Positions 1 through 7,231 of a stretch of DNA of 25,019 nucleotides are shown piece after piece; the first letter of the stretch is position 1, and the number at the start of each line of letters is the position of its first letter. This DNA comes from DAOTZS01 sp034434335 (GTDB lineage Bacteria; Chloroflexota; Anaerolineae; CG2-30-64-16): the NCBI GenBank assembly GCA_034434335.1, contig DAOTZS010000040.1, positions 1-25,019 on the forward strand, read 5' to 3'. The notes under the pieces are model-generated. The model searched no databases. It saw nothing but the letters and a program-made list of their open reading frames with translations, and had not been told where the DNA came from. The position numbers were made by a program, and so were the translations under genes.

Positions 1-200
1 ATACGCATCAAGTTAGCGAGGTCAGCCGTAGGGGCAGGGCTTGTCCCTGCCCAATACGCATCAAGTTAGTGAGGCCAGCCGTAAGGGCAGGGCTTGTCCC
101 TGCCCAATACGCATCAAGTTAGTGAGGCCAGCCGTAGGGGCAGGGCTTGTCCCTGCCCAATACGCATCAAGTTAGTGAGGCCAGCCGTAGGGTAGGGGCA
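1..200 (+). repeat. Tandem hairpin array A (53-bp period)
   Basis: Three full copies and a diverged fourth of a 53-bp unit; successive copies begin at 1, 54, 107 and 160. Each unit is a linker (core GCATCAAGTTAGTGAGG) followed by a hairpin with arms GGGCAGGG and CCCTGCCC around the loop CTTGT (hairpins at 32-52, 85-105 and 138-158). The copies differ by only a few bases, so the array is young or homogenised. The fourth copy keeps the linker, but its hairpin is replaced by other G/C-rich sequence containing GGGGGCCCCC at 201-210. From 211 to 300 I see no gene, only a small inverted repeat (CCCAGC at 241-246, GCTGGG at 261-266). The array runs off the left edge, so its full length is unknown. 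Confidence 0.93.
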
Positions 201-300
201 GGGGGCCCCCACCCGGCCTGCGGTCACCCTCCCCAGTACTCCCAGCCTTTGCGAGCGGAAGCTGGGAGGACAGGGGAGGGGAGCTGTGGCCGATAATTTG

Positions 301-431
301 GTGCCTGGTGGGGCGACCACGAGGGTCGCCCCTACCGCTAAACTTGATGCCAATGGGGCGACCACGAGGGTCGCCCTTACCGCTAAACTTGATGCCAATA
401 GGGCGATCCGGCGGATCGCCCCACCAGGCAC
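301..431 (-). repeat. Tandem hairpin array B (45-bp period) in terminal inverted repeats
   Basis: The block is bounded by a perfect 16-bp inverted repeat, GTGCCTGGTGGGGCGA at 301-316 and its complement at 416-431. Inside, hairpin units start at 311, 356 and 401 (period 45). The first two hairpins have arms GGGCGACC/GGTCGCCC around a 5-nt loop that reads CTCGT on the minus strand; the third has arms GGGCGATCC/GGATCGCCC with a 3-nt loop. On the minus strand the linker contains GGCATCAAGTTTAGCGGTA, close to the linker of the array at 1-200, so the two arrays are related but lie in opposite orientation. No coding gene is supported here. Confidence 0.92.
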
Positions 432-474
432 GAAGTGCCCAGGAGGGGCGATTTCAATCGGCCTGAATGGTTAC
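429..474 (-). repeat. Partial copy of dispersed palindromic element
   Basis: On the minus strand this stretch reads from GTAACCATTCAGG to GGGCACTTCGTG and matches, with a few substitutions, the left 46 bp of the element at 7232-7347. The right half is absent: sequence identity stops at the CACGAAGTG motif, where the hairpin array at 301-431 begins. It is therefore a truncated or recombined copy lying just before the promoter at 481. Confidence 0.85.
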
Positions 475-480
475 CCTGAT

Positions 481-508
481 TTGACAATGGTCTGGGGCTG
501 ACTATAAT
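481..508 (+). promoter_or_regulatory. Sigma70-type promoter of the Rrf2-cydAB block
   Basis: TTGACA at 481-486 and TATAAT at 503-508 are both perfect consensus hexamers, separated by 16 bp. Transcription would start near 514-516, leaving a leader of about 35 nt before the Rrf2 start codon at 551. It is the only strong promoter I can see in the window and it faces the Rrf2-cydA-cydB genes. Confidence 0.85.
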
Positions 509-528
509 GATACCAGATCGGTATCATT
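506..528 (+). promoter_or_regulatory. Palindromic operator over the -10 and start site
   Basis: AATGATACC at 506-514 and GGTATCATT at 520-528 form a perfect 9-bp inverted repeat around AGATC. The palindrome overlaps the end of the -10 box and the predicted start site, the position expected for a repressor. The ATACC/GGTAT half-sites resemble the outer half-sites of IscR-type Rrf2 operators. The natural candidate is the Rrf2 protein encoded immediately downstream (autoregulation and control of cydAB); this is inferred from position and symmetry. Confidence 0.75.
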
Positions 529-550
529 TTGAGCCTTCTGACCAGCAGCC

Positions 551-967
551 ATGCTTACCATCAGCCGAGAGACCGATTACGCTGCCCGCATTATCCTACA
601 CCTGGCTTTACAAAGCCCTACACAGCGCGTCACTGCTCAAGAAATCGCCCACCACCGACTGATCCCACCCTCATTGGTGCGCAGCCTGGTGACACGGCTG
701 GCAACGGCCGGCCTCCTGGCTACCACGCGCGGCATCGAGGGTGGTATCGCCCTGGCCCGTCCCGCGGCGCAAATCAGCCTGCTCGATGTGGTCGAGGCCA
801 TTGAAGGGCCGTTGGTGCTCAATACCTGCACCGAGGAACCTCAGTTCTGCCCTCTAATGGCCACCTGCACCGTCCACGAGGCCTGGGTGCGCGCCCGGCG
901 TATGCTCGAAGCAGAATTGCGCGCCGTCACTTTTGATCAACTGGCTCGTCAGGAAGGAGGTAATTAG
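551..967 (+). CDS. Rrf2-family transcriptional regulator, probable Fe-S sensor
   Basis: A protein of 138 aa, the usual length for the Rrf2/IscR/NsrR family. The start MLTISRETDYA is typical, and residues 1-65 form the winged helix-turn-helix with the family's glycine-rich wing (about 60-66). Three cysteines at 93, 100 and 106 (C-x6-C-x5-C) sit where IscR and NsrR bind an iron-sulfur cluster, so this is probably a cluster-bearing sensor of oxygen, NO or Fe-S status rather than a cysteine-free member. The start codon has no clear Shine-Dalgarno. The gene sits 85 nt upstream of cydA behind a strong promoter with a palindrome over the start site, suggesting that it represses its own operon and tunes bd oxidase to oxygen or NO. 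The ligand is not deducible. Confidence 0.93.
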   Translation: MLTISRETDYAARIILHLALQSPTQRVTAQEIAHHRLIPPSLVRSLVTRLATAGLLATTRGIEGGIALARPAAQISLLDVVEAIEGPLVLNTCTEEPQFCPLMATCTVHEAWVRARRMLEAELRAVTFDQLARQEGGN

Positions 968-1052
968 GAGTGGGTTTGTTATCCGGCCCTGGCCATACCG
1001 TCGGAAGGGATAAGCAGTTCTGCCATTTGCGATCTTGCTGCGGAGGTTCTCT

Positions 1053-2411
1053 ATGAGTGCACTAACCCTTGCCCGCTGGCAGTTTGCCATCACAACCATC
1101 TTTCACTTCTTCTTCGTCCCCCTCACCCTGGGCCTGTCCATTTTCATTGCCCTGATAGAAACAAAATACGTGCGCACCGGCGATGAAAGCTACAAGAAGG
1201 CGGCCCGGTTCTGGGGGACGATCCTGCTCATCAACTTCGTCATGGGGGTGGTAACCGGTATCGTCCAGGAGTTCCAGTTCGGGCTGAATTGGTCAGAGTA
1301 CAGCCGCTTCATGGGCGATATTTTCGGCGCGCCGCTGGCCATCGAGGCGCTGCTGGCGTTCTACCTGGAAAGCACCTTCCTGGGTGTCTGGCTCTTCGGG
1401 TGGGACCGGCTTTCTAAGAAGGCACATCTGGCTGCAGCGTGGTTGGTCGCTTTGGGATCCAACATCTCCGCCCTGTGGATTCTCATCGCCAACTCCTTCA
1501 TGCAACACCCGGTCGGTTATGGGCTGGAGGGCGGCCGCGCCGTGATGCGCGATTTCTGGGCCCTGCTCGCCAATCCCAATGTATGGTACCAGTTCCCGCA
1601 CGTCTTCACGGCAGGGATCACTACAGCCGGCTTTGTGGTGATGGCGTTCAGCGCCTGGCACCTTCTGCGCCAGCGAGAGGCCGCTCTCTTCCGCCGCTCC
1701 TTCCGCTGGGCGGCCGTCTACGCATTGATCGGCGCTATCCTGGTTGGCGTCATCGGCCACCTCCAGGGGCAATTCGTACTCCAGCACCAGCCCCTCAAGA
1801 TGGCTGCGGCAGAGGCCCTCTGGGAGACTGAGAAACCAGCTGCTTTCGCCATCGTAGCCGCCATTGACGAACAGGCGCAGCAAAACCCCTTCGCGGTGAG
1901 GATCCCGGCCATGGTCTCCTTCCTCTCCTACAACAACTTCACCGCTGAAGTGAAGGGGATCAAGGAATTGCAGGCCGAGGCGGTCCAGCAGTATGGCCCG
2001 GGCCACTATATACCTCCAGTAGCCCTCAACTTTTGGTCGTTCCGCATCATGGTGGGCTCTGGGATGCTGATGGCCCTGCTGGCTCTGCTGGCAGTCGTGT
2101 GGCGCAACCAGATTGAGCGCCGGGCCTGGCTGCTGAAGATCCTCATCCCCGCGGCCGTGCTGCCCTATCTGGCCGGCACCTTCGGGTGGGTGTTGACGGA
2201 AACCGGCCGCTGGCCCTGGATCGTCTACGGCCTCCAGAAGATCGAAGATGCTGTCTCCCCCAACGTGACCGCCGGGAGCATCGTCTTCTCTTTGACGGTT
2301 ATGGGTCTGCTCTATGCCTTCCTGACCGCCGTAGCTGTCCGGTTGGCCCTGAAGCACGGGACGGTCTCCCCGGAAGCAGCGGGGCTGGCCGCGGCAGCCA
2401 GGGCAAAATAG
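1053..2411 (+). CDS. cydA: Cytochrome bd quinol oxidase subunit I
   Basis: Catalytic subunit of the membrane cytochrome bd oxidase, which oxidises quinol and reduces O2 to water. The 452-aa protein has the hallmark residues: His18 (E. coli His19, haem b595), His183 and Met333 (haem b558 ligands His186 and Met393), Glu98 and Glu106 (Glu99/Glu107 proton path) in the segment GDIFGAPLAIEALLAF, Lys249 and Glu254 in the Q-loop (Lys252/Glu257), and GWVLTETGRWPW at 378-389. It is about 70 residues shorter than the E. coli subunit, consistent with the short-Q-loop class. The start at 1053 is chosen because GGAGG at 1042-1046 is spaced 6 nt from it; an upstream in-frame TTG at 1035 lacks this. The 85-nt gap after the Rrf2 gene shows no terminator. 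Confidence 0.97.
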   Translation: MSALTLARWQFAITTIFHFFFVPLTLGLSIFIALIETKYVRTGDESYKKAARFWGTILLINFVMGVVTGIVQEFQFGLNWSEYSRFMGDIFGAPLAIEALLAFYLESTFLGVWLFGWDRLSKKAHLAAAWLVALGSNISALWILIANSFMQHPVGYGLEGGRAVMRDFWALLANPNVWYQFPHVFTAGITTAGFVVMAFSAWHLLRQREAALFRRSFRWAAVYALIGAILVGVIGHLQGQFVLQHQPLKMAAAEALWETEKPAAFAIVAAIDEQAQQNPFAVRIPAMVSFLSYNNFTAEVKGIKELQAEAVQQYGPGHYIPPVALNFWSFRIMVGSGMLMALLALLAVVWRNQIERRAWLLKILIPAAVLPYLAGTFGWVLTETGRWPWIVYGLQKIEDAVSPNVTAGSIVFSLTVMGLLYAFLTAVAVRLALKHGTVSPEAAGLAAAARAK

Positions 2412-2429
2412 CGCGAGAGGAGGAGACAA

Positions 2430-3446
2430 ATGGACCTCAACACACTCTGGTTCATTTTGATCACAGTCCTGTTCACCGGGTTCTTCTTCCTGGAGGGTTT
2501 TGACTACGGGGTGGGGATCCTGATGCCCTTTCTGGGGAAGAGGGATGAGGAGCGACGGGCCATCATCAACACTATTGGGCCGGTGTGGGATGGCAACGAG
2601 GTGTGGATGATCACAGCCGGTGGGGCGATGTTCGCCGCCTTTCCCCACGTCTACGCCACCCTCTTCAGCGGTTTCTACCTGGCACTGGTGCTGATGCTGG
2701 TGGCGCTTATCCTGCGGGGGGTCTCATTTGAGTTCCGTTCCAAGGAAGAAAGCCCTCGCTGGCGGAGCGCCTGGGACTGGGCCCTCTTTGTGGGCTCGCT
2801 CCTGCCTGCCCTGCTGTGGGGAGTAGCCGTGGGCAACCTGATGCGCGGCGTGCCCATAGACGCCAACAAGCACTACTGGGGCGGCTTGCTGCCCCTGCTC
2901 AACCCTTACTCCCTCCTGGCCGGGCTGGTCTTCGTGGCCGCCTTCGTAATGCACGGCGCCCACTACCTGAACCTGAAGACCACCGGCGAGTTGGCGAAGC
3001 GGGCCCATACCATCGCCTTCCAGGCCTGGATAGCAGCCGTAGTTCTGGCGGTTATTTTCCTGGTCTGGACCTTCTTCGCTACAGACATCCTGACCAAGCC
3101 AGGTGTCAACGGGCTGATCCCGGCCATCCTGGCGGCGCTCAGCTTGCTGCTGGCCGGCTACTTCAGCAGGGCCGGGAGGAACGGTTGGGCTTTTGTGATG
3201 GGCTCGCTGGCTATCGTCTTTGTTACGGTGATGGTCTTCGCGGGCCTCTATCCCCGCATCCTCATCTCCACCCTGGACCCGGCCTATAGCCTGACGATCT
3301 ACAACGCCTCGTCTTCCCCTTACACGCTGCGGGTGATGAGCATCGTGGCGCTGATCTTCGTCCCTCTCGTGCTGGCATACCAGGCCTGGACGTACTGGGT
3401 CTTCCGGCAGCGGGTTGAGGTCAGGCCAACTGAGTTGGTGTATTAG
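2430..3446 (+). CDS. cydB: Cytochrome bd quinol oxidase subunit II
   Basis: Partner subunit of the cytochrome bd oxidase, 338 aa, strongly hydrophobic with eight or nine predicted membrane segments. The N-terminal motif LEGFDYGVGIL and the following WDGNEVWMITAGGAMFAAFP are CydB signatures, as is LRGVSFEFRSK at about residue 91. It begins 18 nt after cydA with a strong purine-rich Shine-Dalgarno (GAGAGGAGGAGA), so the two are co-translated. No cydX-like small subunit and no cydDC assembly transporter follow; the block ends at a hairpin. Confidence 0.97.
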   Translation: MDLNTLWFILITVLFTGFFFLEGFDYGVGILMPFLGKRDEERRAIINTIGPVWDGNEVWMITAGGAMFAAFPHVYATLFSGFYLALVLMLVALILRGVSFEFRSKEESPRWRSAWDWALFVGSLLPALLWGVAVGNLMRGVPIDANKHYWGGLLPLLNPYSLLAGLVFVAAFVMHGAHYLNLKTTGELAKRAHTIAFQAWIAAVVLAVIFLVWTFFATDILTKPGVNGLIPAILAALSLLLAGYFSRAGRNGWAFVMGSLAIVFVTVMVFAGLYPRILISTLDPAYSLTIYNASSSPYTLRVMSIVALIFVPLVLAYQAWTYWVFRQRVEVRPTELVY

Positions 3447-3519
3447 AGGTATGGGGTTGGGGATGGGGCGGGACGGCCAGTGGCCTTCCCCTGCCCCACC
3501 CATATCTGGCCGTGGGAAC

Positions 3520-3570
3520 AACATGTGGGGTTTTGCAGGTGACAAAGCCACCTGCAAAACCCCACATGTT
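3520..3570. terminator. 22-bp perfect-stem hairpin between convergent genes
   Basis: Arms at 3520-3541 and 3549-3570 are perfect complements (22 bp, beginning AACATGTGGGG) around a 7-nt loop ACAAAGC. It lies between the ends of cydB (3446) and the propeller gene (3611), both of which run towards it. On the plus strand the stem is followed only by CTTTGCCTTC, so it is not a classic U-tract terminator, and it may act in both directions. A second, imperfect G/C-rich hairpin lies at about 3455-3510 around GGCCAGTGGCC. The gap 3447-3610 shows no gene. Confidence 0.7.
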
Positions 3571-3610
3571 CTTTGCCTTCTCCAAACCTGAGCCAGACGC
3601 GGCAAGCAGC

Positions 3611-5509
3611 TCAGGCGCTGCCGCGCCAGACCTGGCCGCCTGCCATCAGTGCGTAGACCTGGCGGTTCTGCGAGTAAGACGGAGCGGGTACCAGCGCGAT
3701 GGCACGTTCCCTGCCGAAGTCGTGCACCTTTTGCCACTTCTTCCCATCGGCCGAGCGGTAAAGCCGGCGCCCTGTGGAAGCCAGAAGCGCCAGGCCAGCA
3801 GGGGTGCGCGCACCGGTAAGTGCCACAACCCTCGCCACCTCTTCGCTTTCCTCCGCGCCCTGGCCGGCCAGCGATCGGCTTGTGGCCGGCCGCTTACGCA
3901 GAGCATCCCCGCGCCATACCTCTGAGCCGATAGCAGCGTACCAGATGCCGTCGGCCGCGAAGGTCGGCGGGATCCAGATGGTCACCGGGTTGCCGTCGGC
4001 CGGCTGCTCGAACTCCTTCTGCCAGTGGCCCTTCTTGCCCTGCCACACCTCCACCGTGTTGCTGCCCGGCAAAGCCACAGCGACAAAGAAATGGTCGTCG
4101 TCAGCCGCAGCGATAGCCTGGACACTTCCCGCGGGATCCCAGGGACCTGCGATCGGTTCAAACTGAGCTGGGGCAGCCCTGAGCTGACGACAGACGTGAA
4201 GCCCTTCGTCGCGCGTGCCCACCAACAGAGTGCCTCCACTCGGCGAAAGGGCCAGCACCGAGGACGGCATACTGTAGAGGAGTTCCCAACTCTCACCGCC
4301 AGCGCGGCTTACCGCCACCCCTTCCGGCAAAGCCGCATACAAGGAGCGGTCGGTGGCAAAGGCGGGGGAGAACTCCAGCGCGGCAATCCCCTGCCCTGGC
4401 AGGCTCTCACTGAGATCGCGCCAGGAGCGGCCAGCATCATCGCTCCGCCAGAGTCCTTCTCCAGCACCAAAGGCCATCATCACCCCATCGCGCGCGAAGG
4501 CGGGCGAGAGCTTCAGCCCCGTCAACGAGCGGGCCGCCAGCTCAGGCACGGGCTCCCAGTCGCTCAGGTCTGTGGACAGGAAGATGCCGCTGCCATAAGT
4601 GCCTGCCAGCACCAGCCCCCGGCTCCCGGCCAGGCAGAGGACATCTGCCAGGGGGGTCAGTTGCCGCCATTGCCCGCCGCCATCCTCGGAACAGAAGAGG
4701 CCCTCTTCGGTTGCCGCCAGCACCATGCGGTCCTGGGCAAAGCCAGGAGAGAGGGCCAGCGCGTTGACGCACAGCCCCGGCAGGTTCAGGCGCTCCCATG
4801 TCTGCCCGCGGTCACATGAGCGAAACAGCCCGGCCGACTCCGTGCCGGCAAAGAGGATGCCATCGGCCGCGAAAGCGGGTGAGATGCCCAGGCACAGCAC
4901 CGGCCCCGTATCGCCGGGAAAGTGCAGCTCACGCCAGGCCCGGCCACCGTTGTAGCTGTAGAAAAGCCCTGTAGTCGTGCCGGCGAAGAGGGTCTCGTCG
5001 TGCGCGAAGTCAGGCGATACGGCCAGAGAGTAGACTGCCAGGTCCAGAAGGCCAAAATTCCAGGCCGCCCAGGTCAGGCCCCGGTCCTTCGAGAAAAACA
5101 CCCCATCTTCAGCCGTGGCCAGGAAAGCGATCCCATCCCGCGCAAAATCGGGGGAGAGGCTCATGGCCGTCACCGAGACAGACGACCGCGGGAGCCAGGA
5201 GGCCTGCCACCTTTCCCCGCCATCGGTCGAAACGAAAACACCGGTCTGGGTGCCGATCAGCAGAGAGTGAGGGCCGCTACCTTCGGCCGAGAAGGCCAGA
5301 GAGATCACCCCGATGGGCGCGTTGGGCAGGCGTTCCCATGTCCGGCCAAGTGTCTGCAGGCTTCCTGACGAGCGGTATACGCCGACGTTCGTGCCGGCAA
5401 AAGCGATATGCTCTTCCCCATGGCGGGCCAGCGCCAGGGCCCACACCGACCCACCTGAAGGCCCGCCTATCTTCTGCCATGTAGTTGACGCGTTCATTTC
5501 TGCCATCAT
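3611..5509 (-). CDS. BNR/Asp-box beta-propeller protein, 14 repeats
   Basis: A 632-aa protein built from repeats of about 40-50 residues. Each repeat has a hydrophobic strand (VTAMSLSPDF, VYSLAVSPDF, VNALALSPGF and similar), a second strand with an AGT-type core, and in most repeats an Asp box (STDGGERW, SKDRGLTW, SYNGGRAW, SCDRGQTW, SEDGGGQW, SDDAGRSW). I count 14 strand-A motifs, which would fit two seven-bladed propellers. No signal peptide, lipobox or membrane segment is visible, so it is probably cytoplasmic. Related folds occur in sialidases and sortilin/photosystem assembly factors, but no sialidase active-site arginine triad is evident, and I assign no enzyme activity. It starts 12 nt after the GroEL-like gene and is surely co-transcribed with it, suggesting a role as partner, scaffold or client. 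Ribosome-binding site is weak; the first ATG is used. Confidence 0.85.
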   Translation of the reverse strand: MMAEMNASTTWQKIGGPSGGSVWALALARHGEEHIAFAGTNVGVYRSSGSLQTLGRTWERLPNAPIGVISLAFSAEGSGPHSLLIGTQTGVFVSTDGGERWQASWLPRSSVSVTAMSLSPDFARDGIAFLATAEDGVFFSKDRGLTWAAWNFGLLDLAVYSLAVSPDFAHDETLFAGTTTGLFYSYNGGRAWRELHFPGDTGPVLCLGISPAFAADGILFAGTESAGLFRSCDRGQTWERLNLPGLCVNALALSPGFAQDRMVLAATEEGLFCSEDGGGQWRQLTPLADVLCLAGSRGLVLAGTYGSGIFLSTDLSDWEPVPELAARSLTGLKLSPAFARDGVMMAFGAGEGLWRSDDAGRSWRDLSESLPGQGIAALEFSPAFATDRSLYAALPEGVAVSRAGGESWELLYSMPSSVLALSPSGGTLLVGTRDEGLHVCRQLRAAPAQFEPIAGPWDPAGSVQAIAAADDDHFFVAVALPGSNTVEVWQGKKGHWQKEFEQPADGNPVTIWIPPTFAADGIWYAAIGSEVWRGDALRKRPATSRSLAGQGAEESEEVARVVALTGARTPAGLALLASTGRRLYRSADGKKWQKVHDFGRERAIALVPAPSYSQNRQVYALMAGGQVWRGSA

Positions 5510-5521
5510 AGGTCCGTTGGG

Positions 5522-7198
5522 TCAGGGCGTATACGCCTCTTGGGGCCGCTTACGATGCACGATGACCTCTGTAGTCAGGGCCATCGAAGCACCGCTCACA
5601 GCCACCTGTAGGGCCTTCTCCAACACCAAGGCCGCATCCACAATACCGGCCTCCCGCATGTCTACAACCTGGCCCGTCCAGGCATCGAAGCCATATCCGT
5701 CAGGCGCGGTCTTCACCCGATCCACAATGGTATCGGGGTTATAGCCGGCATTGGCGGCGATCACCCGCAGCGGCTCCTCCAGGGCGCGGCAAAGAATGCG
5801 ACGTGCGGCCTGGTCGTCGGGGCCACCTCCCGCGTCGTGGCCATCATCGGCAAGCCTCAGGGCCTTCTGACAGGCGATGAGGGCCGCGCCACCACCCGGC
5901 ACAACTCCACCCCGCAGCGCCGCGCGCAGGGTGAGCGCAGCGCGCTCGGCCTTGGCCTTGCGCAGCTCAGTCTCCGACTCGGTCGAGCCGCCGACGTAGA
6001 GGATGGCCGTGCCGCCCAGCAGCCGGCCCAGGCGCTTCTGAAACCGCTCGCGGTCTTCCCCGTCAGAACGGTTCATCATCGCCCGAATGCGCACGATGTG
6101 TTGCCGCAACTGGTGAGGATCTCCTTTGCCACCGATGACCCCGAAGTAGTCGGCTGTGGCCCAGGCCTGGCGAGCATGTCCCAGGTCTGTCGGCTTCACC
6201 CCGGCCAGGCTTTCACTGCCCAGGAAAACCCGTCCTCCCGTCAGCACAGCCAGGTCCTCCAGCGCGGCCATCCGGTCTGCCTCAATAATCTTGGGCGTGC
6301 GCACCGCCAAAGTGTTGATCACCCCAGACTTCTGGTTGTGGAGCAAGAGGGCAATGCCGCTGTCTGGGATCTTGCGCAACACGAGCACCAGGTTGCGTAG
6401 CCTGGCCTGCACAGCCATCTCCAGGACCGGGACCAGGTCACCAGCGTTCTCGACTGAGATATCGGTGATCAGGATGGCAGCGTCATCCAGCACAGTGCGA
6501 TGGCGGGCATGGTCAGTCTCCATCAGCGACGAGCACCAGCCACTGCCATCCCAATAGGTGCCCTCGATGTACTCTCGCTCCGTGACACGACGGTTGCTAC
6601 CCCGGATCTCAACCATACCGTCGCCGCCCACGATGTCGAAGATCTCGCCTAGAAGGCGGGCCATCTCATCGTCCTGGCACAGCCCCATGGCCATTTGGGC
6701 AATCTTATCGCGGCCCTGGAGCGGGGTCGCGCAGGCCCTGAGGGCCTGGATAGCTGTCTTCGTGTGGCGTTCCAGGCCGCGGCGCAGGAGCATGGGATCG
6801 CCCTGCGCCGAGACGATGTACTTAATCCCCTCATCCAACAGGGCCTGGAATATCACGGCCATGGTTGTGGAGCCGTCTCCTACGGCCTCATGCATCTGCC
6901 AAAGGGAGTGACGCAGGAGCATGGCGCCAACGTCTACCGTTCGCTGGGGCAACTGGATGACCCGGCGGGTGATAGTGGCGCTATCGTCGAGGATTTCGGG
7001 GGACCTGTCGCGCGACATGCGCTCGATGGCCACGGCGCGCGGCAAGGGACCGAGGGTCAGGCGCACCACATTGGCCAACTGGTCAACCCCTTGCTTGAGC
7101 CCCTGATACACACGCGGCTGGAAAACTATGGCCGGCCGGCGCAGTTTGGGCTTTGGCGCAGAGCCGAAACCAGGTGGAGTAGGACGAGAAGGTATCAT
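5522..7198 (-). CDS. Divergent GroEL/Cpn60-like chaperonin paralog lacking the catalytic Asp398
   Basis: A 558-aa protein that aligns with GroEL over its whole length: LTLGP at 48-51, the nucleotide-binding GDGST at 107-111 (Asp108 equals E. coli Asp87), the apical domain (about 200-385), VVPGGGAAL at 432-440, and the C-terminal Asp521 (equals Asp495) in EAGIVD. Two features depart from true GroEL. The ATP-hydrolysing Asp398 is Arg419 in an ungapped alignment anchored on the GGG motif (ERAALTL for EDALHAT), and KDG around Asp52 reads DDS. There is also an N-terminal extension of about 25 residues rich in Pro/Lys/Arg, and no GGM tail. No groES is nearby. It therefore probably binds but poorly hydrolyses ATP, if it assembles at all. 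The Shine-Dalgarno GAGGAA lies 6 nt from the ATG. Confidence 0.88.
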   Translation of the reverse strand: MIPSRPTPPGFGSAPKPKLRRPAIVFQPRVYQGLKQGVDQLANVVRLTLGPLPRAVAIERMSRDRSPEILDDSATITRRVIQLPQRTVDVGAMLLRHSLWQMHEAVGDGSTTMAVIFQALLDEGIKYIVSAQGDPMLLRRGLERHTKTAIQALRACATPLQGRDKIAQMAMGLCQDDEMARLLGEIFDIVGGDGMVEIRGSNRRVTEREYIEGTYWDGSGWCSSLMETDHARHRTVLDDAAILITDISVENAGDLVPVLEMAVQARLRNLVLVLRKIPDSGIALLLHNQKSGVINTLAVRTPKIIEADRMAALEDLAVLTGGRVFLGSESLAGVKPTDLGHARQAWATADYFGVIGGKGDPHQLRQHIVRIRAMMNRSDGEDRERFQKRLGRLLGGTAILYVGGSTESETELRKAKAERAALTLRAALRGGVVPGGGAALIACQKALRLADDGHDAGGGPDDQAARRILCRALEEPLRVIAANAGYNPDTIVDRVKTAPDGYGFDAWTGQVVDMREAGIVDAALVLEKALQVAVSGASMALTTEVIVHRKRPQEAYTP

Positions 7199-7231
7199 CG
7201 CTGCTTCCTCAATCGCTTACAGGATCGATTC

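Noticed and set aside
1..200. Possible CRISPR array from regularly spaced repeats
   Set aside because: The whole 53-bp unit repeats, including the parts that would be spacers; there are no variable spacers and no cas genes in the window. It is a tandem repeat.
114..501. Short open frames on both strands across the repeat arrays
   Set aside because: Translations simply follow the repeat units (recurring ASSLAVRATLVVAP-like strings) with no start signals or family resemblance.
979..1013. TTATCC...GGATAA inverted repeat upstream of cydA as a second operator
   Set aside because: Only 6-bp arms, 23 bp apart, and no similarity to the palindrome at 506-528; such a match is expected by chance.
1293..3737. 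Two long open frames on the minus strand opposite cydA and cydB
   Set aside because: They are antisense shadows of membrane-protein genes in GC-rich DNA: rich in Gln, Glu, His and Arg without domains, and the plus-strand genes are certain.
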